Origin: Vibrio maritimus
GTDB lineage: Bacteria > Pseudomonadota > Gammaproteobacteria > Enterobacterales > Vibrionaceae
Assembly: GCA_003263775.1 (NCBI GenBank)
Contig: JYJJ01000053.1
Coordinates: 1 to 37,635, forward strand
Length of the DNA: 37,635 nucleotides
Reading direction: 5' to 3'
Shown: positions 1-8,866 of the stretch, piece by piece
Position numbering within the stretch: the stretch's first letter is position 1
Layout: each line of letters begins with the position of its first letter
Notes under the pieces: model-generated
The model's database searches: none
What the model was told of the DNA's origin: nothing
Seen by the model: the letters and a program-made list of their open reading frames with translations, nothing else
Program-made: the position numbers and the translations under genes

Positions 1-67
1 AAATACTGTTACTTGCAGTAGTAAGTAACCACATCATCAGTGTACTAATCTGTTGATGACAATTTGT

Positions 68-158
68 GGAGAGATGGCTGAGTGGTCGAAAGCACCGGTC
101 TTGAAAACCGGCAACCGTTAATAGCGGTTCTAGGGTTCAAATCCCTATCTCTCCGCCA
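68..158 (+). tRNA. tRNA-Ser (anticodon TGA)
   Basis: This 91-nt class II tRNA has a 7-bp acceptor stem (GGAGAGA at 68-74 with TCTCTCC at 148-154), discriminator G155 and an encoded CCA at 156-158. The anticodon stem is 95-99 with 107-111. The loop carries TGA at 102-104, so it decodes UCA and other UCN serine codons. A long variable arm (about 112-131), typical of tRNA-Ser, lies before the T arm with its GGTTCAAATCC core. A strong terminator follows directly, so it looks like a single-tRNA transcript. Confidence 0.97.
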
Positions 159-165
159 CATTGGA

Positions 166-196
166 AAGCCCGCTGAGAAATCAGCGGGCTTTTTTC
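166..196 (+). terminator. Rho-independent terminator of the tRNA-Ser
   Basis: The 11-bp stem AAGCCCGCTGA (166-176) pairs with TCAGCGGGCTT (181-191) around a GAAA tetraloop and is followed by a T tract. It lies eight bases after the tRNA 3' end. Confidence 0.93.
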
Positions 197-313
197 ATAT
201 CTGAACTTCTATTAAACGCTAACTTAACCGTTATCGATCTCTGTTGCCCTTTCGTTTATTGCCTTTGTCTGTCAAAGTTAACGTTACTCTCAATCACTAA
301 AGGTAGCTAAACC

Positions 314-1306
314 TTGAGTTCCTGTTCTTACGAGCCAGCAGAGTCTCTGAAAACACTGCTTGGTGACCAACATCATATGGTGTCGAAAGATCCAATACAG
401 AGCCTCTGGAGCGGTTATGGCGAGCTGTTTCGCATTCATACCGATAGCTCTGCGTTTCCTAGCCTAATCGTTAAAGCCATTGACCTCCCTAAGACTGCAC
501 CTAAGCATCACCCGAAAGGTTGGAACACCGAGCTTTCAAACCAAAGAAAGCTTAAGTCTTATCAAGTGGAGTTTCACTGGTACCAGCGCTATGTTGGTCG
601 AATGCCTGTTGGTTGGGCGCCACGTTGTTTAGCTGCTGAAAGTCGTGATTCGCACTACGAGCTGGTATTGGAGGATCTCAAACTTGCTGGTTGTGCTCGG
701 GTAGTAAAAACGCCATCAACCCAAGAGATAAAAACAGTGCTTCGTTGGTTAGCCCGGTTTCATGCTTTTTGGTTGAATACGCAGCCAAGCGGGCTTTGGC
801 AGCAAGGTACCTATTGGCATTTAGCAACGCGTCCAGATGAGTGGCAGGCAATGACGGAAAGTCGATATAAATCAGCCGCTGAGCGCATAGATAACATACT
901 CAATGATTGCCCCTACCAGACTTTAGTACATGGCGATGCGAAGCTGGCTAACTTTTGTTTTAGTGAAACTGGAACGCAGGTCAGTGCGGTTGATTTTCAA
1001 TATGTTGGCGGTGGCGTGGGTGTGAAAGATGTGGCGCTATTTCTTTGCACAGTGCTCGATTTTGATGAACCAAAGTTATCTATCGACAGCTATGATGAAA
1101 CCTATTTTGAAGCGCTAGAAATGGCGTTAGCTCGCTATCAGCCTAATGTGGTTGCAAGCGATGTGTGTCATGAGTGGCGAAAGCTCTTAGGACTAGCTTG
1201 GGCTGACTACCAGCGTTTCCTGCTTGGCTGGAGCCCAGTTCATGTGCGAGTGAATGCCTTTACAAACAAGCTGACTTTAGAGGCACTCGACGACTTTCGG
1301 TTGTAA
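314..1306 (+). CDS. APH/choline-kinase-like phosphotransferase (EcKinase-like)
   Basis: The 330-residue protein has the protein-kinase-like fold signature of the aminoglycoside phosphotransferase / choline kinase / ecdysteroid-kinase-like group. The Brenner motif HGDAKLAN sits at residues 206-213 (catalytic D208, metal-binding N213), and the metal-binding D227 lies in VDFQYVGGG. The physiological substrate cannot be read from sequence; members act on small hydroxylated molecules. The start chosen is TTG at 314, preceded by an AAAGG-type ribosome binding site. An in-frame ATG at 377 would remove 21 residues ahead of the conserved SLWSGYGE segment. It is monocistronic, between the tRNA terminator and a shared terminator with hemY. 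Confidence 0.82.
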   Translation: MSSCSYEPAESLKTLLGDQHHMVSKDPIQSLWSGYGELFRIHTDSSAFPSLIVKAIDLPKTAPKHHPKGWNTELSNQRKLKSYQVEFHWYQRYVGRMPVGWAPRCLAAESRDSHYELVLEDLKLAGCARVVKTPSTQEIKTVLRWLARFHAFWLNTQPSGLWQQGTYWHLATRPDEWQAMTESRYKSAAERIDNILNDCPYQTLVHGDAKLANFCFSETGTQVSAVDFQYVGGGVGVKDVALFLCTVLDFDEPKLSIDSYDETYFEALEMALARYQPNVVASDVCHEWRKLLGLAWADYQRFLLGWSPVHVRVNAFTNKLTLEALDDFRL

Positions 1307-1332
1307 CAAGTCTGCTGTAAAAAGTCAGTTGT

Positions 1333-1360
1333 AAAAAAAAGCTCCCGAGGGAGCTTTTTA
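1333..1360. terminator. bidirectional terminator between the phosphotransferase gene and hemY
   Basis: An A-rich run, then GCTCCC / GGGAGC arms around a short GAG-centred loop and a T run. The A tract on one side and T tract on the other let it serve both convergent genes. Confidence 0.9.
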
Positions 1361-1381
1361 TCATTTATAGAAGTGTTCCAG

Positions 1382-2563
1382 TTACTTACTGTCAATCAAG
1401 GTCAGCGCTTTACGAGACACTTCACCAGCTGCTTTGGTGAGGTCTTGCTTCTCAAGCGTATCAGCAAGGTAAGCATAATCCGAAACGTCTGGGCGAACTG
1501 ATAATGCGCGCTCAAAGTGGCGCTGAGCTTCTGGCCATTTCTCTTCGCGGAAGTAGAACTGAGCGAGAGCACTCTGAGCTTTGGCGTTGTCAGGCTGCTT
1601 TTTGACAACATCTTCTAGCATAACAACCACTGGGTGAGCATCCGCTAGGTTCAGCTCAGGTAGCAGAGTATAAAGGTCATCGTGACCTTGCTTCTTCAGT
1701 GTCTCTTTAATCACAGTAAAGGCTTCAGCATCCGCTTTGCGAGCGATAAGCTGCTTGGTAAAGCAACCCACAAGATGTGTGCTTTGACGTGTTTTACGTG
1801 GCAGTTTGTTCCAATGACCGATCAAACCCTCACTACCTTGCTGACTAGCGATGTCTTCAAGTAGGCCACACTGAGCTCGTTCTTCAAGTTCAACTTGCTC
1901 TTCAGTATCGATAAGCTTGGCTTTGTTTAGCTTAGGCAGTAGGTCGATAAGGGCTTGCCACGCACCAAGTTCACGATAGGTAGTTTTTAGCAGGCTAAGT
2001 ACAATCGTATTGCTAGGGTACTCGGCTTTTAGTGTCTCAAGTGTTGAGGCAGCAAGTTCCCACTCTTCTTCACGTACTGCTTGCTTAGCGCGTGTCAGTT
2101 GAACCGCGAGATCCGAGTTTTCTTGCTGAGAAGCCAACTCAAGATAGTGGTCGCGTTTCGCTTTGTCGCCTTGACCTAGAGCGGCTTCAGAGGCCACGAG
2201 ATAACACAGCAAAGGCATATCATGATAGTCCGCCCAGCGTGTCACTTTCTTTTCAGCGAGCTTCCAGTCACCTTCTAGCAGCTTAACAATACCTTCGTTA
2301 GTGTAGCGGCGAGAGCGACGCATTTTACGCACGCTGAAGTAGTTAAAGGTGGTCACACTGGTGTAGAGAATCTTCTTGATGATGTACTCAAGCAGAAACA
2401 GCGCGGCAAGCGCAGCAATCACAAAGACAACCAGTGTCGTGACACTCATTTCAATGGTCTTATCGGCAATCGAAATCAGCACATAGCCTTGTTGACCAGA
2501 GAACTGGGTGCCGACAAACAGCCCTGCGCCCAGTACAACGAAGAGAAAGATTAATCGAATCAT
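1382..2563 (-). CDS. hemY: HemY, haem-biosynthesis-associated membrane TPR protein
   Basis: This 393-residue inner-membrane protein has two N-terminal hydrophobic segments (about residues 2-20 and 40-62) and a tetratricopeptide-rich cytosolic part, with clear TPRs near the C-terminus (DNAKAQSALAQFYF and the following helix pair). HemY is the last gene of the hemCDXY operon in enterobacteria and vibrios. It is thought to organise or regulate late haem synthesis and is not the unrelated protoporphyrinogen oxidase of the same name in Firmicutes. Its ATG overlaps the hemX stop by one base, and a strong GGAGGAG site lies inside the end of hemX, so it is translationally coupled. Confidence 0.95.
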   Translation of the reverse strand: MIRLIFLFVVLGAGLFVGTQFSGQQGYVLISIADKTIEMSVTTLVVFVIAALAALFLLEYIIKKILYTSVTTFNYFSVRKMRRSRRYTNEGIVKLLEGDWKLAEKKVTRWADYHDMPLLCYLVASEAALGQGDKAKRDHYLELASQQENSDLAVQLTRAKQAVREEEWELAASTLETLKAEYPSNTIVLSLLKTTYRELGAWQALIDLLPKLNKAKLIDTEEQVELEERAQCGLLEDIASQQGSEGLIGHWNKLPRKTRQSTHLVGCFTKQLIARKADAEAFTVIKETLKKQGHDDLYTLLPELNLADAHPVVVMLEDVVKKQPDNAKAQSALAQFYFREEKWPEAQRHFERALSVRPDVSDYAYLADTLEKQDLTKAAGEVSRKALTLIDSK

Positions 2564-3743
2564 TATTTCTCCTCCGTGATAATGGTTGTCACTTCACGGC
2601 GCAGGCGTTCGCTAATCACATCAGACAGTTGCGCTTGCGTTTCTAGCTTCACCGGATAGTTCACTTGGATGTTTTGCTGACTCAGCTTACCCAGTGCAGC
2701 ATTAAACTCTTTAACGTTATTGTTATCCATATCGAAGAAGGACTCTGACCACTGCTCTGCGGTCTCCAGTGACATCTTGTAGATCTCACCTTGTTCCTTA
2801 TACACAGCACGGATGGCGGTCTCAATCTTGGACTTGATGTTCTCGCGTAGGTAGAAGTGCTGCTCTGGCGATAGCAGTGGGATAACGTTGCCGTCACGAC
2901 TGCGGAAGGTGATAAAGTTCTCTGAGAAGTCTTTCAAAGAGGTCATCAAGTTATCTTGCCAGTCGTAGATGTCCTGCGATACCTGGCGTTTTTCCACCGC
3001 TGGCGCGTCAGGTAAGATTGCGTTAGCAAGCGGCAGTTGGTCGACTTCGCGCTGTAGGGAAGTGAGACGAAGTACTAAACCATCACGGTCAATCAGAGGT
3101 ACCGTGCGCAGCTTAGTAATGTCGTTTGCCATGGATTGACGCAGAGAAACCAGGCTTGGGTCATTGAGTGCGGCGATACGTTGGTCGGCACTCTCCATTA
3201 AGCGTGTCGCACTTACCACATCGTGTTCTAAGAACAGTTTACGTCCCGCCAGTTTTACCAAGTAGTCAGCTTCTGCCAATAGCCAATCGTTAGGACGGCG
3301 GCCTTTTACGTCAGCAACAGCAAGCTGTAAGCTCTCAATACTTTTCTTCTGCTGACCTAATACCACTTCCGCTTTGTGGGTCATGGTTTTTGCTTGCTCT
3401 AATGTGTCAGCTTGCACTTGCTGCATTTCAGAACTTAGTGAGCTTTGTGAGGCTTTGATTTGAGCTTCAAGTCTGGCGATTCGAGCTTCGTAATCGCAGC
3501 CTGCTTTTGCATCATAAAGGTCATGCCACCACCGAGTAGTAGGGCAAGAATGATGGCGGCGGTGCCGAGTTTCACACCACGCTTGCCTTGCTTTTCTTCA
3601 AACTTAGGGGCTTTGGGTTGTGAGGGTTGGTCATCGACGGCTTTCGTCTCAGGCTCATTCGTTTGTTGGGTGTTCTCTGGGGCTAGAGTTACGTCTTTTT
3701 TGTCTTCAGACTGGATTTGCTCGTCTTTATTTTTGTTCGTCAT
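2563..3743 (-). pseudogene. hemX: hemX (HemX membrane protein), interrupted by a single-base frameshift
   Basis: Two ORFs make one HemX. The upstream one (3743 to 3435) has a Glu/Lys/Pro-rich cytosolic N-terminus and one membrane span (LGTAAIILALLLGGGMTFMM). The downstream one (from about 3495 to 2563) continues with the periplasmic coiled coil and helical domain. Near 3495-3496 the frame jumps: adding one base gives QAADYEARIARLEAQIKA, a good coiled coil, and a 393-residue product, the usual HemX length. HemX sits in the hem operon and resembles a membrane-anchored relative of uroporphyrinogen-III methyltransferase annotations, without shown catalysis. Its start overlaps the hemD end by 17 bases. 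The break may be a sequencing error. Confidence 0.88.
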
Positions 3744-4484
3744 TGTTAAGTCCTGTTTTTAGACGCTGGAGAGCAGCAAATAGAGTAGAGTTCGATGCAC
3801 CTTGGCTATTAGTAACGTTATTAAATCCTTGGGCTATCGCTTGCTTGGCGATTCGTTCACTGGGAACCAATAGCCATTGTTGTTTCAACCATGCTTGTTG
3901 TGATTCTGGCATTGCAGCCACTAAATGATCCAGTTGCTCAGCACTTGTGATCACCATTGTATCAATTTGGGCTTGTTGCCATTGTTCTATCGCGGCAGAT
4001 TCGACAGCTCGATATTGGCGCTGATATAGCTGCAAATAATGCACATGGGCGCCTCGTTTCGTCAACTCATCGAAGATGAGCTCACGCCCACCATTGCCAC
4101 GCAGAATGACAACACGCTTGCCGGCAACGCCGACTAGCTCAGGCATGGCGAGCAGGTGTTCACTGTCGCTAACCGGTGGATAGTGTACGTTTTGTTGCAC
4201 TAGTTTGCTCAATTCATGTGCGGTTTTTTGACCAACCCCAAGATAAATAGCGTGATTCGGCATGCTGTCCGGGTGTGTTGAAAGCGGCTTTGCAAGGCCA
4301 TGTACGGCGTATTGACTGACCGCTATAACAATGTCGGCGCAGCGAAGCTCGTTGAGTTGAGATGAGTCGAGGGAAGTCAGATGAATATCAATAAGGGGAT
4401 AATGGAGGGCATAGCCCCCATCTTTTCAATCAGAGCGCAGAGTTCAATACCTTGGGTTTCAGGCCTTGTCACCAGTACTCTCAT
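3727..4484 (-). pseudogene. hemD: hemD (uroporphyrinogen-III synthase), interrupted by a single-base frameshift
   Basis: HemD cyclises hydroxymethylbilane with inversion of ring D to uroporphyrinogen III in the cytosol. The true start is the ATG at 4484 (MRVLVTRPETQGIELCALI), which overlaps neither hemC nor its stop (4491). The frame breaks at a run of five G on the coding strand (plus coordinates 4415-4419). With six G the reading continues MGGYALHYPLIDIHLTSLD and joins the open C-terminal half (SMPNHAIYLGVGQKTAHEL onward), giving about 252 residues, the normal size. As read, the N-terminal fragment ends after some 34 residues. Because hemD is needed for haem and sirohaem, a real null would be surprising; a homopolymer miscall is likely. 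Confidence 0.9.
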
Positions 4485-4490
4485 CAGGCA

Positions 4491-5429
4491 TTACTCGTGA
4501 TCTTGGTAAAGCTTCTCAAGAATTTCTTTAGCGCCATCTGCGAGGAGCTGGTTCGCTAGCTGGACACCCAATGCTTCGGCATCTTGACGGTTACCTTGGA
4601 TTTCGCCACGTACGATTTTGCTGCCATCAGGCTCACCGACTAGAGCGCGCAGCCAAATGTTGTCACCATCAATCAGAGAGTAACTGCCAATTGGCACCTG
4701 ACAACCACCTTCTAGCGTCAGGTTCATAGCGCGCTCACAGCGCACACGATCTGCAGTTTCTGTGTGGTTTAGTGGCTCCAGCAATTTGATAAGGCGTTCA
4801 TCATCAAGGCGGCACTCAATACCGACCGCGCCTTGACCAACCGCAGGCAGAGACTCTTCAGGTTCGATAAAGCTACGAATGCGTGACTCAAGCTCAAGGC
4901 GTTTTAGGCCAGCAGCGGCAAGAATAATGGCATCGTACTCACCGTTGTCGAGTTTACCCAGGCGGGTACCCACGTTGCCGCGCAATTCTTTGATGATCAG
5001 ATCAGGACGCTGCTCTTTGAGCTGACACTGCCTGCGCAAACTGCACGTACCGACGGTAGCGCCTTGCGGGAGATCACTAATGCTCGCATAAGTATTAGAG
5101 ACAAAGGCGTCACGAGGGTCTTCACGTTCACAGATCGTCACGAGCCCCAGACCTTCTGGGAAATCAACCGGGACATCTTTCATCGAGTGCACAGCGAGGT
5201 CGGCACGACCTTCCAGCATCGCCACTTCGAGTTCTTTAACGAACAACCCTTTACCGCCAACCTTTGCTAGGGGCGTATCCAGGATGATGTCGCCTTTGGT
5301 TACCATCGTCACCAATTCAACCTCGAGTCCAGGGTGTGCAGCAATCAGTGCGTCCTTCACATAGTGAGCTTGCCATAGCGCAAGGGGACTTTTACGGGTG
5401 GCAATTCGAATAGGCTGAGTCTGGGTCAT
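4491..5429 (-). CDS. hemC: hydroxymethylbilane synthase (porphobilinogen deaminase)
   Basis: HemC polymerises four porphobilinogen molecules to hydroxymethylbilane. The 312-residue product starts [21 protein letters not shown]243 in the [10 protein letters not shown] motif carries the dipyrromethane cofactor, and the conserved Arg-rich segment ([25 protein letters not shown]) binds substrate carboxylates. The ATG at 5429 was chosen over an in-frame upstream ATG at 5552, since family members begin at this point and the extra 41 residues are unlike any HemC. It is the first gene of hemCDXY, divergent from cyaA. Confidence 0.96.
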   Translation of the reverse strand: MTQTQPIRIATRKSPLALWQAHYVKDALIAAHPGLEVELVTMVTKGDIILDTPLAKVGGKGLFVKELEVAMLEGRADLAVHSMKDVPVDFPEGLGLVTICEREDPRDAFVSNTYASISDLPQGATVGTCSLRRQCQLKEQRPDLIIKELRGNVGTRLGKLDNGEYDAIILAAAGLKRLELESRIRSFIEPEESLPAVGQGAVGIECRLDDERLIKLLEPLNHTETADRVRCERAMNLTLEGGCQVPIGSYSLIDGDNIWLRALVGEPDGSKIVRGEIQGNRQDAEALGVQLANQLLADGAKEILEKLYQDHE

Positions 5430-5555
5430 AGTGTTCTCGTAAGCATCTCGTTTGTTCTGATGGGTCAATCGTATCATTGACTCAAAGAAATGCTTAGCGA
5501 TTTCCCAAAGCCGGGCGCAAACGAGAACTTTAGCGATCACAGATATTATCAATAG

Positions 5556-5571
5556 TGTGAGGTTAATCGCA
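5556..5571. promoter_or_regulatory. putative CRP site 1 in the hemC-cyaA region
   Basis: TGTGA-GGTTAA-TCGCA matches the CRP core TGTGA-N6-TCACA at nine of ten positions. It lies about 127 bp upstream of hemC and 200 bp upstream of cyaA, so it could act on either gene. Binding is inferred. Confidence 0.6.
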
Positions 5572-5681
5572 TTTGTTGTGGTAACTACTGTTAGAATTGT
5601 CCGCTATGATTTGGAAGGCTGAACCAAACGCCACCGCAGTGGGTATTGAGTTGTCGTAGTGCCGAGTATCACTTTACCGCT

Positions 5682-5708
5682 TATAATAAAAATGATACAT
5701 TGATCACG
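5682..5708 (+). promoter_or_regulatory. cyaA promoter -10 with overlapping CRP-like site 2
   Basis: TATAAT at 5682-5687 is followed by TGATA-CATTGA-TCACG at 5693-5708. The right half, TTGATCACGTTTT, closely resembles my memory of the CRP operator at the E. coli cyaA P2 promoter. The centre would sit just downstream of the start site, which fits feedback repression of cyaA by cAMP-CRP. Confidence 0.6.
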
Positions 5709-5773
5709 TTTTGAACGCTTGTTTGTTTAAAACCTATGCAAAATAGCAGTTAGATTGAACCTAGGAATCACCC

Positions 5774-8308
5774 TTGCAGGCATACACTCAAACCCTTATA
5801 CAAAGGTTAGATACCCTAAACCAGCAGCGTATTGAGCGCGCGCTGGCACTTATGGATCTGCAAGGCCAACGTGTATTCCAGCTTATTCCAGCACTGTTTC
5901 ACTTCAACCACCCGATCATTCCCGGTTTTTACGAAGCCAATAGCCCAAGCGGCTTGTTTGGTTTTGAAGCCAACGAACTCCAGCAGCAATTTCTCGATGA
6001 TATCGCGCTCGCATTGGGTCAACCTTTGCCGCAGCCAAGTCAAAATGAGATCCTTGGTCTGTATACTATGGGAAGCACCTCATCGATAGGCCAAAGCACG
6101 TCAAGTGATTTGGATATCTGGGTCTGTATCTCCCCGAAAATGTCGACTAAATCCAGAGAACTGCTCAGCAATAAGTGTTTGCTAATAACAGACTGGGCAA
6201 AAGGCCTTGGGGTTGAAGCGAACTTCTTCTTGATGGATGAAGACCGTTTTCGTAGCAACATTTCTGAGGAGATGACGGGTGATAACTGTGGTTCATCACA
6301 ACACCTATTGCTACTGGATGAGTTCTATCGTTCCGCAGTACGCCTAGGCGGACAGCGTCTGTTGTGGCAAATCGTGCCGCCAGAGATGGAAGAGTGCTAC
6401 GAAGATTACGTTGCCAAAATGTGCAATGAAGGCCACATCAACTGCGATGAGTGGATCGACTTCGGGCGTTTGAATCGCATTCCTGCAGAAGAGTACTTTG
6501 GCTCGAGTCTGTGGCAACTTTATAAGAGTATCGACTCCCCTTATAAGTCGGTACTTAAAGCTATTTTGCTTGAGGCGTATTCTTGGGAATACCCGCACAC
6601 CCAATTATTAAGCATTGATACTAAACGTCGCTTTTTTGCCCATGAGCCTGATCTCTATGGTATGGACGCGTATTATCTGATGCTTGAGAAAGTAACGCGC
6701 TATCTTGAGCGTATCGGCGATGACACCCGCTTGGATTTGGTACGTCGCTGTTTCTATCTCAAAACGCACGAGAAATTATCTCGCGAGCCTGGTGTAGGTT
6801 CGATGCCATGGCGCCGTGAAGCCTTGACGCAAATGACCACCAATTGGAATTGGTCGCAAGAGGTACTCAAAGAGCTCGACAACCGCCGTAATTGGAAGGT
6901 TGAGCAGGTGATGCAAGTGCATAATTCTCTGCTTGATGCACTGATGCTTAGCTATCGTAACCTGATTCAGTTTGCGAGACGCAATGACATCACCTCGGCA
7001 ATCAGCCCGCAAGACATCAGTATTCTTGCTCGTAAGCTGTATGCGGCGTTTGAGGTATTGCCTGGCAAAGTCACTCTGCTCAACCCGCAAATCTCGCCTG
7101 ACTTGCATGAGCCTGACCTAACGTTTATCGAGGTTCAGGAAGGTAAGAGCTACCAGTCGGGTTGGTATTTGTATAAACAGCCGCTGATCCCGCATCGAAT
7201 CCTAGGCCAAGCGCCACTCGAGCATAACGAGTACTTGAGTAAGCTGGTTGCTTGGGCGTTCTTTAATGGCCTTATCACTGAGTCGACACGTCTGAACTCG
7301 GTAGTACGTGATGCGCATATTGATATCGATAAGTTCTATCAGATGGTCAGCGATCTGCGTAATACCTTCTCACTGCGCAAGCGCCGTCCTAGTATGCAAG
7401 CATTGGGCAGCCCATGTGAGATAAGCCAGCTCGCCATGTTCATCAACTTCGAGAACGATCCAACGCAGGAGCTTTCTGCGAAGGCGTCCAAAGTCGATTT
7501 GAAGAATGTTGATATCTTGAGCTTTGGCAGTGAAGGTAAAAGCCTGATTGGTTCGGTCGATTTGGTGTACCGTAACTCTTGGCATGAAGTGCGTACCCTT
7601 CACTTTGAAGGTGAAACGGCAATGCTGGATGCACTGAAAACCGTGCTCGGCAAAATGCACCAAGATGCGTTCCCACCAGAGTCGGTAGACGTGTTCTGTT
7701 ACAGCAAGAACTTGCGTGGCGTGCTAAGAAACACTGTCTATCAATTACTTGCGGAGTGTATTGAGCTGCGCTTGAAGCCGATTGACCAGGAAAAGCGTCG
7801 CCGCTTCAAAGCTCTGAAAGTCGCCAACCAGATGTACGGCTTGTTCTTTGAACGTCGCGGTGTTTCGGTGCAGAAGTTGGAGAACTCGGTGGATTTCTAC
7901 CGCAGTATTTCAACTAACAAACTGCAGGGCTCACCGCTACTCATGCTTGATAAAGAAGTCGAGTATCAGTTGCCGCAGGTGGTCGATGGGTTTGCCAGCG
8001 AAGGTTTGATTCAGTTCTTCTTCGAAGACACTGACAACGGCTTCAACATCTATGTGTTGGATGAATCAAATCAGGTTGAGGTTTACCATCAGATGCGCGG
8101 CAGTAAAGATGAGATGATTGCTAGCGTAAATAGTTTCTACACGTCAAACGTCAACAATGACAGTGAAGTATCATCCAAGTTGATCAACTTCAACTTACCG
8201 CAGTACTACCAGCTAGTGCATGCGGAAGAAGGAGAGCCTTACATCATTCCTTACCGTAACGATGGCGGCTCTTCCAACTCTCGCAATTCAAAAGCAGTGA
8301 ATGCTTGA
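5774..8308 (+). CDS. cyaA: class I adenylate cyclase
   Basis: CyaA makes cAMP from ATP in the cytosol. The 844-residue length fits the class I enterobacterial/vibrio enzyme. The N-terminal catalytic domain has the nucleotidyltransferase signature MGSTSSIGQSTSSDLDIWV, with D112 and D114 as metal ligands, followed by the conserved regulatory half. The start is TTG at 5774; E. coli cyaA also starts with TTG, which is known to limit expression. No in-frame ATG lies nearby upstream, and the first residues MQAYTQTLIQRLDTLNQQR match the family N-terminus. It is convergent with cyaY, as in enterobacteria. Confidence 0.97.
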   Translation: MQAYTQTLIQRLDTLNQQRIERALALMDLQGQRVFQLIPALFHFNHPIIPGFYEANSPSGLFGFEANELQQQFLDDIALALGQPLPQPSQNEILGLYTMGSTSSIGQSTSSDLDIWVCISPKMSTKSRELLSNKCLLITDWAKGLGVEANFFLMDEDRFRSNISEEMTGDNCGSSQHLLLLDEFYRSAVRLGGQRLLWQIVPPEMEECYEDYVAKMCNEGHINCDEWIDFGRLNRIPAEEYFGSSLWQLYKSIDSPYKSVLKAILLEAYSWEYPHTQLLSIDTKRRFFAHEPDLYGMDAYYLMLEKVTRYLERIGDDTRLDLVRRCFYLKTHEKLSREPGVGSMPWRREALTQMTTNWNWSQEVLKELDNRRNWKVEQVMQVHNSLLDALMLSYRNLIQFARRNDITSAISPQDISILARKLYAAFEVLPGKVTLLNPQISPDLHEPDLTFIEVQEGKSYQSGWYLYKQPLIPHRILGQAPLEHNEYLSKLVAWAFFNGLITESTRLNSVVRDAHIDIDKFYQMVSDLRNTFSLRKRRPSMQALGSPCEISQLAMFINFENDPTQELSAKASKVDLKNVDILSFGSEGKSLIGSVDLVYRNSWHEVRTLHFEGETAMLDALKTVLGKMHQDAFPPESVDVFCYSKNLRGVLRNTVYQLLAECIELRLKPIDQEKRRRFKALKVANQMYGLFFERRGVSVQKLENSVDFYRSISTNKLQGSPLLMLDKEVEYQLPQVVDGFASEGLIQFFFEDTDNGFNIYVLDESNQVEVYHQMRGSKDEMIASVNSFYTSNVNNDSEVSSKLINFNLPQYYQLVHAEEGEPYIIPYRNDGGSSNSRNSKAVNA

Positions 8309-8322
8309 TGCATCGATTGGGA

Positions 8323-8637
8323 TTATACCCAGTCGATGTCTTCACCTGCGTGTTTCTCACACTCTTCTTTGACCATAGCCATTAGTTCAAGGCCGGTCTT
8401 TGAGCATGTCCACTTATCCTCAATGAGTTTGAAGTGAAAACCACCTGATTTCGACGCAAGCCAGATCTCGTGCATTGGCTCTTGGCGGTTGATGATGATT
8501 TGACTGCGGTCTTCAAATTCCAGTGTCATGACGTTGCCCGTCACTTCATAATCGATATCGGCACCCGATTCGTCGATGGCTTCTTCGATGTTTTGTAGTT
8601 GAGCATCGACCAGTTGGTGAAATTCCGTGTCGTTCAT
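8323..8637 (-). CDS. cyaY: CyaY, bacterial frataxin
   Basis: This 104-residue acidic protein matches frataxin: an N-terminal helix rich in Asp/Glu (MNDTEFHQLVDAQLQNIEEAID) that binds iron, then a beta sheet containing QIIINRQEPMHEIWLASKSGGFHF. It binds iron and the IscS desulfurase and modulates Fe-S cluster assembly. It ends 14 bp from the cyaA stop on the opposite strand, the arrangement for which it is named. Confidence 0.96.
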   Translation of the reverse strand: MNDTEFHQLVDAQLQNIEEAIDESGADIDYEVTGNVMTLEFEDRSQIIINRQEPMHEIWLASKSGGFHFKLIEDKWTCSKTGLELMAMVKEECEKHAGEDIDWV

Positions 8638-8710
8638 TTTGTAATCCTATTGCTTTTCTAATTCGTGGTGCGATTATAGGGGCATTGATTCAATAATCAC
8701 GATATGCAAA

Positions 8711-8830
8711 ATGAAAAAGACGATTACAGCAATGTTTATGCTGGTAATAGTAGGACTAGCGGGATGCGGCCAGACTGGCGAGTTGTATATGCCTGCTAAA
8801 GACGCACCAACCAACGAGCAAGCGCAATAA
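8711..8830 (+). CDS. lptM: LptM (YifL) small outer-membrane lipoprotein
   Basis: A 39-codon gene. MKKTITAMFMLVIVGLAGC is a lipoprotein signal ending in the lipobox LAGC, with lipidated C19. The mature N-terminus CGQTGELYMP matches the conserved CGQxGxLYxP motif of YifL, renamed LptM. In E. coli, LptM binds the LptD-LptE translocon and helps correct LptD disulfide formation. The position between cyaY and lysA-dapF matches yifL upstream of dapF in E. coli. It probably heads the lysA-dapF-xerC operon, ending 36 bp before lysA. Confidence 0.9.
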   Translation: MKKTITAMFMLVIVGLAGCGQTGELYMPAKDAPTNEQAQ

Positions 8831-8866
8831 CGATAGCCATCGACACAGTGTAAAGGGATACAGGAT

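Larger units (their letters stand above)
5430..5773. promoter_or_regulatory. hemC-cyaA divergent control region
   Basis: A 344-bp non-coding stretch separates the two start codons. It contains two CRP-like sites (5556-5571 and 5693-5708, listed separately) and a perfect TATAAT at 5682-5687 on the cyaA side, with no good -35 at 17 bp. The layout matches the enterobacterial cyaA region, where cAMP-CRP represses cyaA. No promoter for hemC was clear enough to place. Confidence 0.7.

Noticed and set aside
3435..3560. Programmed ribosomal frameshift in hemX
   Set aside because: No slippery heptamer of the X-XXY-YYZ type lies at the junction, and eight other genes have similar unprogrammed breaks.
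5430..5552. 41-residue N-terminal extension of HemC
   Set aside because: It is open in frame but covers the divergent regulatory region and is absent from known HemC proteins; the ATG at 5429 begins the conserved sequence.
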